Made by a program: the position numbers and the translations under genes
In this document: piece by piece, positions 33,911 to 46,606 of the stretch
Numbering within the stretch: position 1 is the stretch's first letter
Layout of the letters: each line of letters starts with the position of its first letter
From: Rhynchopus sp. YZ270_cl-10
Lineage: Eukaryota; Euglenozoa; Diplonemea; Diplonemida; Diplonemidae
Direction of reading: 5' to 3'
NCBI GenBank assembly: GCA_964035575.1
Contig: OZ037853.1
Span: 32,501-96,500, forward strand
DNA: 64,000 bases
The notes under the pieces: model-generated
Databases searched by the model: none
Told to the model about the DNA's origin: nothing
What the model saw: the letters and a program-made list of their open reading frames with translations, nothing else

Positions 33911-33923
33911 GTGTTATATAAAG
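33911..33923 (-). promoter_or_regulatory. TATA-like box of the CUB-like gene
   Basis: TTTATATAACAC on the minus strand, about 45 bp upstream of the chosen ATG. It supports that start and implies a very short 5' UTR. Confidence 0.5.
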
Positions 33924-34262
33924 TGGGATGTGTAGTACTGTGGGGTAGTTGTGTATCACGTCCTCGCCCTGCACGCGATTCGCGACTCCATGCACACATG
34001 TCATTTCATTTCGTTTCGCTTGTATTGGGGGGAGCTGTGTGCCCATATTGCTATATCAATATGGTGAATACCTTCACACTACCTTAACACAACTTCCGTT
34101 TCTGTAAGCAAACATCGCAAAATTATTACGCATCCACTTGCCGTTTGAATAAGGAAAACAAAGACGAAAAAGGGGTTTGGGGGGAAGAGTTTAATTCTTG
34201 AACGCATCCCCACACTCAGGTACACCAAAAAAAATAAGCAATGCGTCGTTCTAAAATAACAG
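33924..34262. other. Intergenic with a repeat related to the Ind1 intron
   Basis: 34120-34215 (ATTACGCATCCACTTGCCG to AACGCATCCCCACACTCAG) resembles 36757-36849, which lies inside the intron of the Ind1-like gene. No coding region. Confidence 0.55.
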
Positions 34263-35058
34263 ACCCTTTTCAACTTACCTTCCTTCACCCCCCCTGTAAG
34301 GGCAACCGTAGGTGAAGTAAGGTATAGTATTGAAATCGATGTGGGGGGGGAGTAAAGGGTCAATTTTACAAAACCAGATTTTGAGGAAAAATTTAGCCGA
34401 AAATGGGCCCCACGTATAAGGAACCGGGCTCATATTTCTCAAAATTTAAGTGGTCAAAAAATTGTCCAATTTTCGAGATTGACCCCACCACTGCACGGGC
34501 GGAGCCCAAAAATGCAAATAAGGACCCTTTTTCAACTTACCTTCCTTCACCCCCCCTGTAAGGGCAACCGTAGGTGAAGTAAGGTATAGTATTGAAATCG
34601 ATGTGGGGGGGGAGTAAAGGGTCAATTTTACAAAACCAGATTTTGAGGAAAAATTTAGCCGAAAATGGGCCCCACGTATAAGGAACCGGGCTCATATTTC
34701 TCAAAATTTAAGTGGTCAAAAAATTGTCCAATTTTCGAGATTGACCCCACCACTGCACGGGCGGAGCCCAAAAATGCAAATAAGGACCCTTTTTTCAACT
34801 TACCTTCCTTCACCCCCCCTGTAAGGGCAACCGTAGGTGAAGTAAGGTATAGTATTGAAATCGATGTGGGGGGGGAGTAAAGGGTCAATTTTACAAAACC
34901 AGATTTTGAGGAAAAATTTAGCCGAAAATGGGCCCCACGTATAAGGAACCGGGCTCATATTTCTCAAAATTTAAGTGGTCAAAAAATTGTCCAATTTTCG
35001 AGATTGACCCCACCACTGCACGGGCGGAGCCCAAAAATGCAAATAAGGACCCTTTTTA
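34263..35058. repeat. Three tandem copies of a ~262-bp unit
   Basis: Units start at about 34263, 34525 and 34787, with a partial end at about 35050. They are almost identical (CTTACCTTCCTTCACCCCCC, TTGAAATCGATGTGGGGGGG, GGGCCCCACGTATAAGG). The low divergence points to recent amplification or ongoing homogenisation. Confidence 0.92.
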
Positions 35059-35275
35059 ATTTGTTCTCTTGAAATGTATAATTTCATGTTTTCGCGAAAA
35101 AAATTACAACTGACCCCTACAAGGGTTGAAGGAAGGTGGTTGAAAACAACAATACCAACAAGGACAAGTAATTGCTAAGGAAAAACGGGTGTGATGTGGA
35201 AAACTCCGCGCGATTTTCGAAACCACCGTAGCATCCTGGCGATTTGCTGGAGGTGCTGATGGTGTGATCGATGTG

Positions 35276-35452
35276 TTGTAGTCTGTGCATTCTGTGTTCC
35301 TTCCGCACTGCTCCAACGACGACGACAATGTGGGGAGCCTGTGGACAAAAACGAGCTGGAACACGCCGAGCCTGCCGAGCCGACGTCCAACAACGCTATC
35401 GAGCAGATGGTGCTGGACGAAGAGGACAGCCCCCCTTCTTGAACGTTTCAGA
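35276..35452 (+). other. Possible orphan terminal exon
   Basis: A plus-strand frame without a usable start encodes an acidic tail (KNELEHAEPAEPTSNNAIEQ onward), ends in TGA at about 35450 and is locally GC-rich. The base composition looks coding, but there is no homology I recognise. It could be a last exon or relic. Confidence 0.2.
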
Positions 35453-35727
35453 TGCTGGCGTCCCAGTGGGTCTGGCAGCTTACGAAGAGCGTTAGCATAC
35501 CTGCAGAAGAGCAGAATGCTGGGCGTGTTGTAGATTATTTCTACAGGATGGAGTTCCACATCACACCCCGTTTTTTTTCCGATAGCAATTACTTGTTTTC
35601 TCACTGAATCTATGTTACCTTAGTATTTTCATTCTCTTGAAACATTCCCCCCCACCTTACCCCCCCCCCCCCCCCACCACAAACACACCCTCAGGTGTGC
35701 ACACAGGTCCTGAACCCACCCTTATTG

Positions 35728-37145
35728 CTATGCTTTCCCAGCCTTGCCTGTGAGCGAGTCTGTGATGTCGTCACCTTCACGTTCAAAGACAATCTCTAGG
35801 CCGTCGTCAGCTTTGATCATTGCGAGGATCTTGCGTGCGATGTCGAAGTACGGCTTTGCCAGGGGCGAGCCGTCTTCGCCCATATGCGTCACAGGCACGC
35901 CAGAGTCGCCACCTGCACGGTTCTGCAGGTCGAACGGACACGACCCGAGGAACTCGACCTGGAAGCGCTCCGCTGCCTTCTCCGCACCGTTCTCGTCCCC
36001 GTAGAGGTAGTGCTTCGCGTCGCAGTTGGGGCACATGAAGTGCGACATGTTCTCCACGAGGCCAAGAATGGGCACACGCATGTCTCTGAACATGTCCATC
36101 CCACGTCGTGTGTCCATCGCAGCAATCTCCTGAGGGGTCGTCACAATGACAGCACCGTCCAATGAAACCTGCTGCGCGGTTGTGATGTGAACGTCGTGCG
36201 TGCCCGGCGGCATGTCCAGGCAGAGGATGTCGAGCTCCCCCCAGTCCACCTTCTGAAGAAGCTGTTGGACCTGTTGTCCGATCATCGGGCCACGTGCTGC
36301 GACGCTTTTGTCGTCCGCAAGCAGCATCCCAATTGACATAGCCTTCACACCATAGTTCTCGGCAGGCAGGATCTGCCCGTCGGGTGTAGAGTCCAACGCC
36401 TGCATTTTGTGCAAATTCATCATCTTCGGCACACTCGGCCCTTGAACGTCAAGGTCCAGCAAACCTGTTCTCTGCCCAATGTTCTTGAATGCTAAAGCTA
36501 GATTCACTGCCGTCGTTGACTTGCCAACGCTGTGGGGGGAGGAGGAGGAGGGGGAGTTTTTTTTGGAATGCACAAAAACTGGGGGGCTAGAAAATCCCAT
36601 ATGTCAAGTACTGCAGAGCAGCTGTTACTATAACAGGCCTACTTAATACGACTTTCGACTGTAACGAAGGAGGTACACGGGGCACCAAACATAAGTCCGG
36701 CTTTGAGCGCACAAAACAAAGATCCGATCTTTTTGGAACTCAAAAAAAAAGTGGTAAAATTATTACCGCATCCACTTGCCGTTTGGATAAAGAAAAACAG
36801 AGACGAAAGGGAAAAGAGTTTAATTCTTGAACGCATCCCCACACTCAGTACGTACGAAAGAAAAAATGATTTTGATTCTCTGTTTTTGGTCTGGTTTTTT
36901 GGGGGTTTTGCAATGACAACCCGGAGTACATACCCTCCCTTACACGACGAGATTGCGACGATGTGTTTCACATTTTTGACACCACGCTTCAGGCCGGGTG
37001 TCATCTTCGCGGATGGGATGGGGAAGCTGGAGAGGGTGATGGGAAGTTTAATGGAAAAGAAACCCGACGACATTAGCAAGGAAAGCATCACGTCAGCAGT
37101 GCGGACAAATGATGGTCGAAACAATACACAATTCTTCGGAATCAT
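35728..37145 (-). CDS. NUBPL: Mitochondrial Ind1/NUBPL-like P-loop Fe-S assembly factor, two exons
   Basis: Exon 1 is 37145-36934 and exon 2 is 36529-35728, giving 337 aa. The joint completes the deviant Walker A motif SSCKGGVGKSTTAVNLALAF, which the intron splits after the second Gly. Exon 2 has GLLDLDVQGPSVPKMM, the switch DMPPGTHDVHITTAQQ, TTPQEIAAMDTRRG and the Mrp/Nbp35-type cluster motif MCPNC. The MMN after the GPS motif, MDTRRG and the lack of an added C-terminal domain favour Ind1/NUBPL over HCF101 or cytosolic Nbp35. Ind1 delivers 4Fe-4S clusters to respiratory complex I. The N-terminus (about 45 residues, few acidic) is consistent with a mitochondrial presequence, but the exact start is uncertain (alternatives at MLSLLM or MTPGLKRG). 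Confidence 0.88.
36530..36933 (-). other. Intron of the Ind1/NUBPL-like gene
   Basis: 404 nt, 5' site GG|GTATGT, 3' site after a long CT-rich tract ending CCCACAG. It is the clearest intron in the window and shows GT-AG spliceosomal splicing. It contains a ~90-bp repeat also present at 34120-34215. Confidence 0.88.
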
Positions 37146-37994
37146 TTGCCCGTATTTTTTTGTGTGAAATAGTACACCCGGTCATCCGGTCAAAATAGGG
37201 GTGCGTAGTTACGGCCCAATAGCCGGTAAGCCTCAAGAGCCGGTCAATTTACGGACCCTATTGACCGGGTATAGAGTATTACATACAATGCAACGAGGCC
37301 GGGTACGCCTGAAAATACTCGTATCTGGAAAATATATCTGAGGCGTGCCTGAGGCGTCACTGAGGCGTGCCTGAGGCGTACTCGGGATTAGTTACGTTTA
37401 AGTACGCCTCAGGCACGCCTGAGTATATATCAACGTATACTTGCGTTTCAGGCGACTGGTGTGTATTTCCCCCCCGCAAAAAGGGCCTCTGATGCATTTC
37501 CGGAGCGATCTGAAAAAATTCCGGGGTCGGACAATTTTTTTAACAAAAAATGCGTGACTTTAAGTTTGTACCAAAAACCAGGGGAAAGTATACTCGGTTT
37601 CATATTTCTGCTGATATGCAAAATTATTATGCACAGGTCACCACGTTTCTAAGGCATGCCATGTATTTCCTCCGCCCCCTGAAATGTGCTGAAATCAACT
37701 TTCGGTGTCCTGCTGAGAAAATTGCGTATGACGTGGGTAGCGTACCAACTAAACAAAAGATGAAAGGGGTTTTTATTATTTGTGGAAAAATATCATGGTT
37801 ACTGCTTACAGTAAACTGACTCCTAAAAAGAGGCTTCGCAGAAGATGAGTCATACCTCGGGTATAAAAAAGTATAAAAAAGTCCTTTGGTCACCCCATAG
37901 TTGTACTAAAAATAGAGCTGTGGTCTGTGGATCAAGGAGGCCTGTGTAAAATTCTGGGATCTCGATGAGATCCCTCTAGTGCACGGCGGGGCTG

Positions 37995-38157
37995 TGTCAC
38001 ATGTGACACTGTCACGGAGACAGTGTCACATGTGACACTGTCACACATTTTGTGACACTGTCACGGAGACAGTGTCACAAAATGTGTGACAGTGTCACGG
38101 AGACAGTGTCACACGACTTGTGACAGTGTCACATACCTGTGTGACACTGTCACAACC
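37995..38157. repeat. GTGACACTGTCAC palindromic satellite, left
   Basis: Alternating GTGACACTGTCACGGAGAC and ACAGTGTCAC units. Nearly all of it is self-complementary. It is mirrored at 41935-42090. Confidence 0.9.
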
Positions 38158-38167
38158 TTAAGGAATA

Positions 38168-38297
38168 CCCACTGGGTACTGGGTACTGGGTACTGGGTAC
38201 TGGGTACTGGGTACTGGGTACTGGGTACTGGGTACTGGGTACTGGGTACTGGGTACTGGGTACTGGGTACTGGGTACTGGGTACTGGGTACTGGGTA
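38168..38297. repeat. (GGGTACT)n minisatellite
   Basis: About 18 perfect copies of the heptamer GGGTACT. Confidence 0.97.
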
Positions 38298-38399
38298 TGG
38301 ACCCCTTTGTGTCAAAGACCTGTCAATATCGGCCCACACACAGGGCGGGTTTGCCCGCACCACTGGCACGAGTCTGAGCCCACCGAAGGTGGGTTGCGT

Positions 38400-38600
38400 T
38401 TTGTAACCACTCGTTGCGTTGGTTGCGTTCGGTTTGCTGCGTACAGATCGGTTGCATTCGTTGCGTTGCGTTGGTTCCGTGCGTTCGGTTCGGGCCGTTG
38501 CGTTCAGACCGGTGGCGTTGGGTTGGTTCGGTTCGCAACGTTCACATCGTTGCGTTCTGATCCGCTCGATCGGTTGGGTTGTTGCTTCGAAGAGAAAGAG
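38400..38600. repeat. Degenerate GTTGCGTTCG-type low-complexity tract
   Basis: Irregular repeats of GTTGCGTT, GGTTCG and GATCGGTTG. No coding signal. Confidence 0.6.
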
Positions 38601-39539
38601 AAGAAGAAAGAAACGCCGGGTTGCGGGTTTGCCTATTCCGACATTTGACCCAACATAACAGCTTGCAATCTAAAATTTTGTTTTGCTGAAACATGTTGCC
38701 TTCTTCCCACTCTTTTGTTGTTGTTCGTGACGGTAAAGGAGACTTAACGCTTGTTTCCGGAGGGCCCTTCGAGAAGGAGCTCTGCACTCGCATCGAAGAG
38801 CGGTGCCAGCGACGCAGGACGAGGTGTTCGCATGATGCAGGTGCTGCACGACGAAGCTAGCCATCTGGCATCTGGATGTGCTGGGTGGTCGCAGCGCGGG
38901 CTTCAGATGTTGTGCGCCTGAAAACAGCAGAGGTGACGGAAGAATCAGAAACTACTGCACTGGTGCCAAACGAAAGCCGACCCTCCAGTTAGGCAGATAC
39001 ACGGGACGGTCCCTACTACCGGAGCAGGATCATAACGTCCCGCTCCCTCCGCAGAGGAGCAGCGCAACCACTGGAAGAGATCATTCTCCTGACCCGACAC
39101 TCCACAATGGAGTCGGTAGTGCGTTATTTTGCGGCAGCGGATTTCAAAACCGTACACGCAACGAGAACGCAGTCGTTATGGGAGGTTGGCTGAGTGGACC
39201 ATGCTTCCCGTGGGGACCGAAACCTTCTTTCGTCGCCTTTCGTTGCATATTCTCGCCCACCATGCAGAAACGACATAAGCCTAACGAGGATCATCGCAAA
39301 GATATCCGAGAATCACCTCAACCTGGTGGCTTTGTCCAGTCTCGACACGGCAGACTTCGTATCACCGCTGTTGAAGATCATCTCGTACAGGGAGGTGTTC
39401 TTGTCGCACGTACATATGCTATACAAACGCATGCGTACTCAAAAGCGTGTGGAGGGTGCGAAGGGGGCGATGGCATCGGGAGGCGGCACCGCGACCGACG
39501 TCCACACCACACGCACATCCAAACACAACTTCACTTCTC

Positions 39540-40560
39540 CAGAGAGCTGCGTGACAGAGAGACTTGACGTAGTGGAAGGTGTGAGATTCTGCAATGTGGA
39601 CAGGCCAAGTGCGGCAGGCCTGCACAAAAATGACACACGATGTGACGATTGCAACGTTTGAGAACTGCCCACAGGGGAAGGTGGCGATTGCAGGGGACGT
39701 GAATGCGCACCACCGTATCCTGGGACACACTAAGACGCTATGGGGCCCGACATTGTGATGACTTCTGAAAGGTTGGATACCAGGGATGGATTACACTGTC
39801 GAAGGGCCTCCGACCACGTTCCGATTGAATTCTCGGAGGAGAGCACTGCAAAAACGGCGAAGCGCACAAACCTGAACGAGACCTACTCCCTCTGGTTCGG
39901 GATGGTCAACAAAGCAGCAGCACAAGAAAAATATTGATTTGTTGATTTGTTTCTGCTGGAACACGGCCGCTAGGTTAGAAGATGTGAGGTCGGGTCCACT
40001 GGCCCAGACGGGGTCCACAACGAATGGCTTCAACACCTCGGTGATGGAGCACCGCGAGCACTCCTACATATGCGCAACCTCTCCTGGACGACGGCAGTTT
40101 TCCCGGAGTCGTCGACGACAGTAACGGTGATCCCACTACACAAAAAGGAAAAGACACGACATGACCCGCGTCGTGCAGCCCGATCTCCCTCGCCAGCAAT
40201 GTGTCGAAGGTGATGGAAAACGGGTGTAGTGACATGCACCAACTGATGAGCCAGACTCTTCAGTGAACAACCTCCACTCAGCTCAGGACGAGCTGTCTAC
40301 CTGACGGCAGCCGACTCCCTGCGACCCACATGACACCCTCGTGCTCCACCGGAAGGCAGCGAAGGTGCTCACGGGTGCGACATACATGTCGCCCGGTCAG
40401 CACGTGTTGGGAGGCCTCCTGCAGACCACAAGCCGCCTCCGACGCGTCGCAGCCAACGAGTACTTGTGCGACTGTCCGGCTCGCCTGGGCATGCTGCCGT
40501 GTTTTACGAAAGCTAGCTATACATTGCAAACATTATGGTCATACAACCAAACCAGGCAGT
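39540..40560 (+). mobile_element. Dead LINE (APE endonuclease + reverse transcriptase)
   Basis: Conceptual frames give endonuclease motifs VEGVRFCNVDRPSA (about 39575), VAIAGDVNAHHRILGH (about 39682-39729) and SDHVPIEF (about 39809-39832). Reverse-transcriptase motifs are TGPDGVHNEWLQHLG (about 39998), VIPLHKKEK (about 40128) and PISLASNVSKVMEN (about 40180). A C-terminal AAKVLTGATYMSPGQHVLGG follows (about 40345). The pieces lie in different frames with stops between them, so the copy is inactive. The motifs fit APE-type non-LTR retrotransposons of the Jockey/I/ingi kind; the clade is uncertain. 38840-39540 may be its 5' portion. Confidence 0.75.
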
Positions 40561-40814
40561 GTCATCAATATATGCTGGAATATTAGTGACCTGAACAACT
40601 GAGGACTGAAAGGAAATAAGCAACAAGACTCTGTCATTGCATCGCATCTAATGAAACAACAGTTTGCACTGTATAAACTGTGCAATTATATACATCATAT
40701 GACCCTTTACCCGGGCAACATCTGGGACCCCCGCAACCTGTGGAATGGACATGCATGTATGTCAGCACCAGCCCCCAGAACCTACCTAAACAGTGGTTAG
40801 ATAAGGGCGATTTT

Positions 40815-41515
40815 TGACTAAAAAAAAATTTTTTTTTACCTGCGCCAGAATCTGTTTCCCGCTCCGCCACCCATTCCTTAATACATCAGCGGGACAAAAA
40901 AAAGTCATTTCTTCCCGCGCGGGAAAAAAAAAATCCCGCATTTTCCTTAGGGAATTTGCTAAGAGTTGTGAGGGATTTTTGAGGGTTTTCTTGGTTTCTG
41001 AGGGTGTCTGTGTGTTGTGTGAGGTATTTCCTGCATTCTGAGGGTGTTTGGGTGTGTGTTTGTGTGGAATACAGAAATATATCCGTTCCGCTTGATCAGA
41101 TCTCAACCGTTTGTTGCATTGCACGCTTCCACAGGGGTTGGGAGACTCGCAGTAGGATCAGTCTTTCTTCTGCACAATGTTGATGACTCAAGGAACTCGC
41201 CACTACGTGGCGAGTTCCTGAGTCATCGGAGCCTGAAACTCACCAGGAACCGGAGCACCACCGATGAAGCTTGCCATATGGTTTATGTTCTGAGCAGAGT
41301 TGTCCACGTAGAGCGACATAGTTTCTCACTTTGCCATCCGTAATGTCTCTTCAACTGTGACGTCGTACCGGCATCTGCTGCAAGGCACGCACTTGTGTGT
41401 CTCAGTGTGTGGTGAGTTGTGATGTTGTGTGATTCTGTGTGTGATATACTATGGTCTCTCTAGTATAATGATTGGGTGGCGGAGCGTGAAACAAATTCTG
41501 GCGCAGGTAAAAAAA
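40815..41515. mobile_element. Small element with ~50-bp terminal inverted repeats
   Basis: TTACCTGCGCCAGAATCTG and CGCTCCGCCACCCATT at 40835-40877 are mirrored at 41465-41508. About 700 bp lie between and no frame is convincing. An internal hairpin at 41186-41228 has arms AACTCGCCAC/GTGGCGAGTT. MITE-like. Confidence 0.55.
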
Positions 41516-41525
41516 CAACTTTTTA

Positions 41526-41668
41526 TTGGTAAAAATAAGTCATTTTTCCCTTGGGATCCATACAGCCCTCTGAACTCTTTTGTCCCTCGCTGCGCTCGGG
41601 ACAAAAGCAGTTCCTCGTGCTGTATGGATCCCGCGGGAAAAATGACTTTATTTTTACCGGTAAAAAAT
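41526..41668. repeat. Large imperfect hairpin
   Basis: AAAATAAGTCATTTTTCCC, GGGATCCATACAG and TTTTGTCCC are followed by their reverse complements, with a loop around TCGCTGCGCTC. The stem is about 55 bp with small bulges. Confidence 0.8.
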
Positions 41669-41692
41669 AGTCATTTTTCCCCGCCCGAGATC

Positions 41693-41937
41693 GGGCGTGG
41701 TAGGTCATAAAATGGCCCAAAAAATCCAAAGAAAACCTCAGATTGACTTTTTAAAGAAAAAAATTGTCTACGGCAAAAACCACGAAAAATCGGGTGCGCA
41801 AACCGCGTTTTAGACCCCCACAGATGCTCAAAAGTGCCAGTTTTTGCTTTTAATGGCCTCAAATCGTCGAAATTAGCCCTGTTTTGGGCAAAAAAAAATT
41901 TTTGAGAGTCCCTTTCCCTGGGAGGCAATAGCCACTG
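41693..41937. repeat. Repeat G, third copy
   Basis: Matches 10306-10690, with an internal ~140-bp segment absent. Same orientation and identical 3' terminus, GGGAGGCAATAGCCAC. Confidence 0.8.
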
Positions 41938-42095
41938 TGACTGTGTCACACCACTGTGACACTGTCACGGAGACAGTGTCACACGATTTGTGACAGTGTC
42001 ACACAGCTTGTGACAGTGTCACGGTGACACTGTCACAAAATGTCGCATATCATTGAAAGTTACACACCCTCAGCTGTGTCACAGGTGTGACACAG
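41938..42095. repeat. GTGACACTGTCAC palindromic satellite, right
   Basis: Counterpart of 37995-38157 in the other arm of the fold-back element. Confidence 0.85.
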
Positions 42096-42732
42096 CCCCG
42101 CCGTGTGTTAGAGGATCCAGCCTTGTATGAGCCTCTTCCGTCTTGCATCAAGTTGGGCCCCGAAGGGACCCAGTCGAAAAGCACCCCCGAGATTTGTTTA
42201 CAATGATTCTTGAATCAATGAAATACCCGAAGGTACCACCAAAATATATATCATCAGCACCAAAGCTTAGCGAACCCTTTTCATTTTTTCGACTCGCTCG
42301 GCCCACAGGCACATTTTTCATCGTGCGACCCCGCATTTGAAAGATTTTGCTACCTCTGAATCGAAAACTACAAAATTTGGGGGTAAATACTTTTTTGTTC
42401 CTGACCAAAATGCTGGTAAGAAATATAAATATACCCAGGCGTGCCTGATGAGGCGTACTTAAACGTAACCAATCCCGAGTACGCCTCAGGCACGCCTGAG
42501 TATTTATTTTCAGGCCTTGGCGAGGCCGACTCGGCCTCGTTGCATTGTATGGTATTAGGTATAGGTGTACACACTGGTTAAGTGACCCGGTCAGAACCGG
42601 TCAATTTACGGATCCCCCATTGCCAGTATTTTTTGTGTCTGTCGCCCCTCGCACACAAAATCTCTGAACCTAGATACCGTAGTCGACCACGTGGTTGACC
42701 ATGAGCCGTAGCCCCACTAACGTGGAGTCCTT

Positions 42733-43470
42733 TTTATGGTGTGGCTGAAAGGGTCTGATTCGCACTTTTCCGCACTTTCTCGCACTTTTTCCGCACCTAT
42801 TCGCACTTTTTCCGCACTTTTTCCGCACTTCTTCCGCACTTTTTCCGCACTTGTTCGCACTTTTAGCATGTAGGCTTGCTGACTGTCTTTGCCAAATACA
42901 CAGACACACAGGTACAGGTACGGTAGGTACCCACAGAATACTGTGTACTGTAGGTACTGTGTACCTGTGTACCTACACAGGTACACAGACACAGTCAGCA
43001 AGCCAACATGGTAAAAGTGCGAATAAGTGCGGAAAAAGTGCGAAAACCGTACCTACAGTACCTACAGTACCTACAGTACCTACAGTACCTACAGTACCTA
43101 CAGTACCTACAGTACCTACAGTACCTACAGTACCTACAGTACCTACAGTACCTACAGTACCTACAGTACCTACAGTACCTACAGTACCTACAGTACCTAC
43201 AGTACCTACAGTACCTACAGTACCTACAGTACCTACAGTACCTACAGTACCTACAGTACCTACAGTACCTACAGTACCTACAGTACCTACAGTACACAGT
43301 GTTCAACTTTTACAAGGTGGGGAAAAATTTTTTGGGGGCTGATTCGCACTTTTTCCGCACTTTTTCCGCACTTTTTCCGCACTTTTTCCGCACCTATTCG
43401 CACTTTTTCCGCACTTTTTCAGCACTTTTCCGCACTTTATGCTCCCCCCCGTTCAGCCACACCAATTTTA
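42733..43470. mobile_element. Small fold-back element carrying a minisatellite
   Basis: The ends TGGTGTGGCTGAA (about 42738) and TTCAGCCACACCA (about 43454) are inverted. Inside are TTCGCACTTTTTCCGCAC repeats on both sides (42755-42865, 43340-43435). An inner palindrome has arms GGCTTGCTGACTGT (42873) and ACAGTCAGCAAGCC (42990). The (CTACAGTAC)n tract completes it. No gene. Confidence 0.6.
43049..43292. repeat. (CTACAGTAC)n minisatellite
   Basis: About 27 perfect 9-bp units. Frames give Tyr-Ser-Thr or Val-Pro-Thr repeats, which are artefacts. Confidence 0.97.
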
Positions 43471-44488
43471 TGTCTTTTTACATTTTTACGAAAATAAGAA
43501 ATCATGGGGAGATGGAGGGGGGGTCTTTTTGGTTGCTCTAATAGTGGAAAGAAAAAGAGAAAAGGCTGAAAGATATCACACACATCTTCAGGGGTTTGGA
43601 AAAAGATGTGTCCAAGCCCCTCTGTGCGTGGTCTAAAAGGATATTTTTATGTTTTGACGTTATTGCTTGCACACACATCCTACTGACCCACTGCGATGCC
43701 TGCCCCTGACAAAAAAAAAACACGAATTCAAATCGCAACCACCACTACCCGGGAGGTTGTGGTGACGGATGCGGATCCAAATGGGGTGGTTCCGAAGGTG
43801 GTGGGTGTGTCTGCAAGGGTCTTTGGCAGCGGTTGATGGGGGACAATGACAGTCTCTATTCATAAGCGTTGTGTACAACCACAGCATCCTCGCGGGTTTA
43901 TGGCTTGGCAGTTGTGGATGGATACAACGATGTGCATGTGAGGCTTTTTCTGTCGTTCTATTTTAGTCGATTCGTTCAAAGCCAAAAGGCTTGTGTGGTA
44001 TCTAAAAAAAGGGGGGATTTTTTTACAAGAAAAAACAGAAAAAAAACAAAAAAAAAACAAAAAATGCTCGAGAGATTCGTTACTCTTTGCTTGTTGCTCA
44101 GTAGACGAGGAAAAATAAAGGTTGTTTGCTGTTCGCTTCCTATGCGGTGGTGTTAGCGAAAACATAAAACAGACAAACAACAACAGAAACAGTTTCTCAA
44201 TAGATGAACCTTTTTTTCTCGACAGTGATTTAAAATTACGATTTTTTTTTTAGCGCCAAAAAAAACCGTCATGATTCCTTTGTCACAGCATCCCCAGGTC
44301 GAAGCCCTCCTGTGTTTTTTGTGTTGTGTTGGGATGATACAGACATAACGAAACAATCAGACCTAAAAAATACCCCCCCGAATTAGGAACTGATGGCTAA
44401 CTTGACAACGCTAAAAGAACAAAGTCCTTGGAAAGTTTTACACACGCCTGCAATAATGTTTTACGCTAAAATACTGATGTCAAATACT
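43471..44488. other. Gene-free region downstream of the Gln-Ala-rich gene
   Basis: No gene is supported. Several A-runs. The 3' end of the minus-strand gene at 44489 would fall here. Confidence 0.45.

Positions 44489-46606
<2,118 letters not shown>

Larger units (their letters stand above)
37170..42650. mobile_element. Fold-back element with long imperfect inverted arms
   Basis: The left arm (about 37200-38160) and right arm (about 41935-42640) are imperfect reverse complements over several blocks: GGTCAATTTACGGA; CATACAATGCAACGAGGCC; the CAGGCACGCCTGAGTAT/AGTACGCCTC block; the CACGGCGGGGCTGTGTCACA block; and GTGACACTGTCAC satellites. The interior holds a (GGGTACT)n tract, a dead LINE, a smaller inverted-repeat element and a repeat G copy. 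There is no transposase. Long arms with internal tandem repeats are typical of fold-back elements; the class is inferred. Confidence 0.6.

Noticed and set aside
35104-35604. 166-aa minus-strand frame
   Set aside because: Composition is irregular with no domain; the opposite strand has the more coding-like, acidic stretch.
42851-43541. Frames of Val-Pro-Thr, Tyr-Ser-Thr and Leu-Gln-Tyr repeats
   Set aside because: All come from the 9-bp (CTACAGTAC)n minisatellite, open in every frame.
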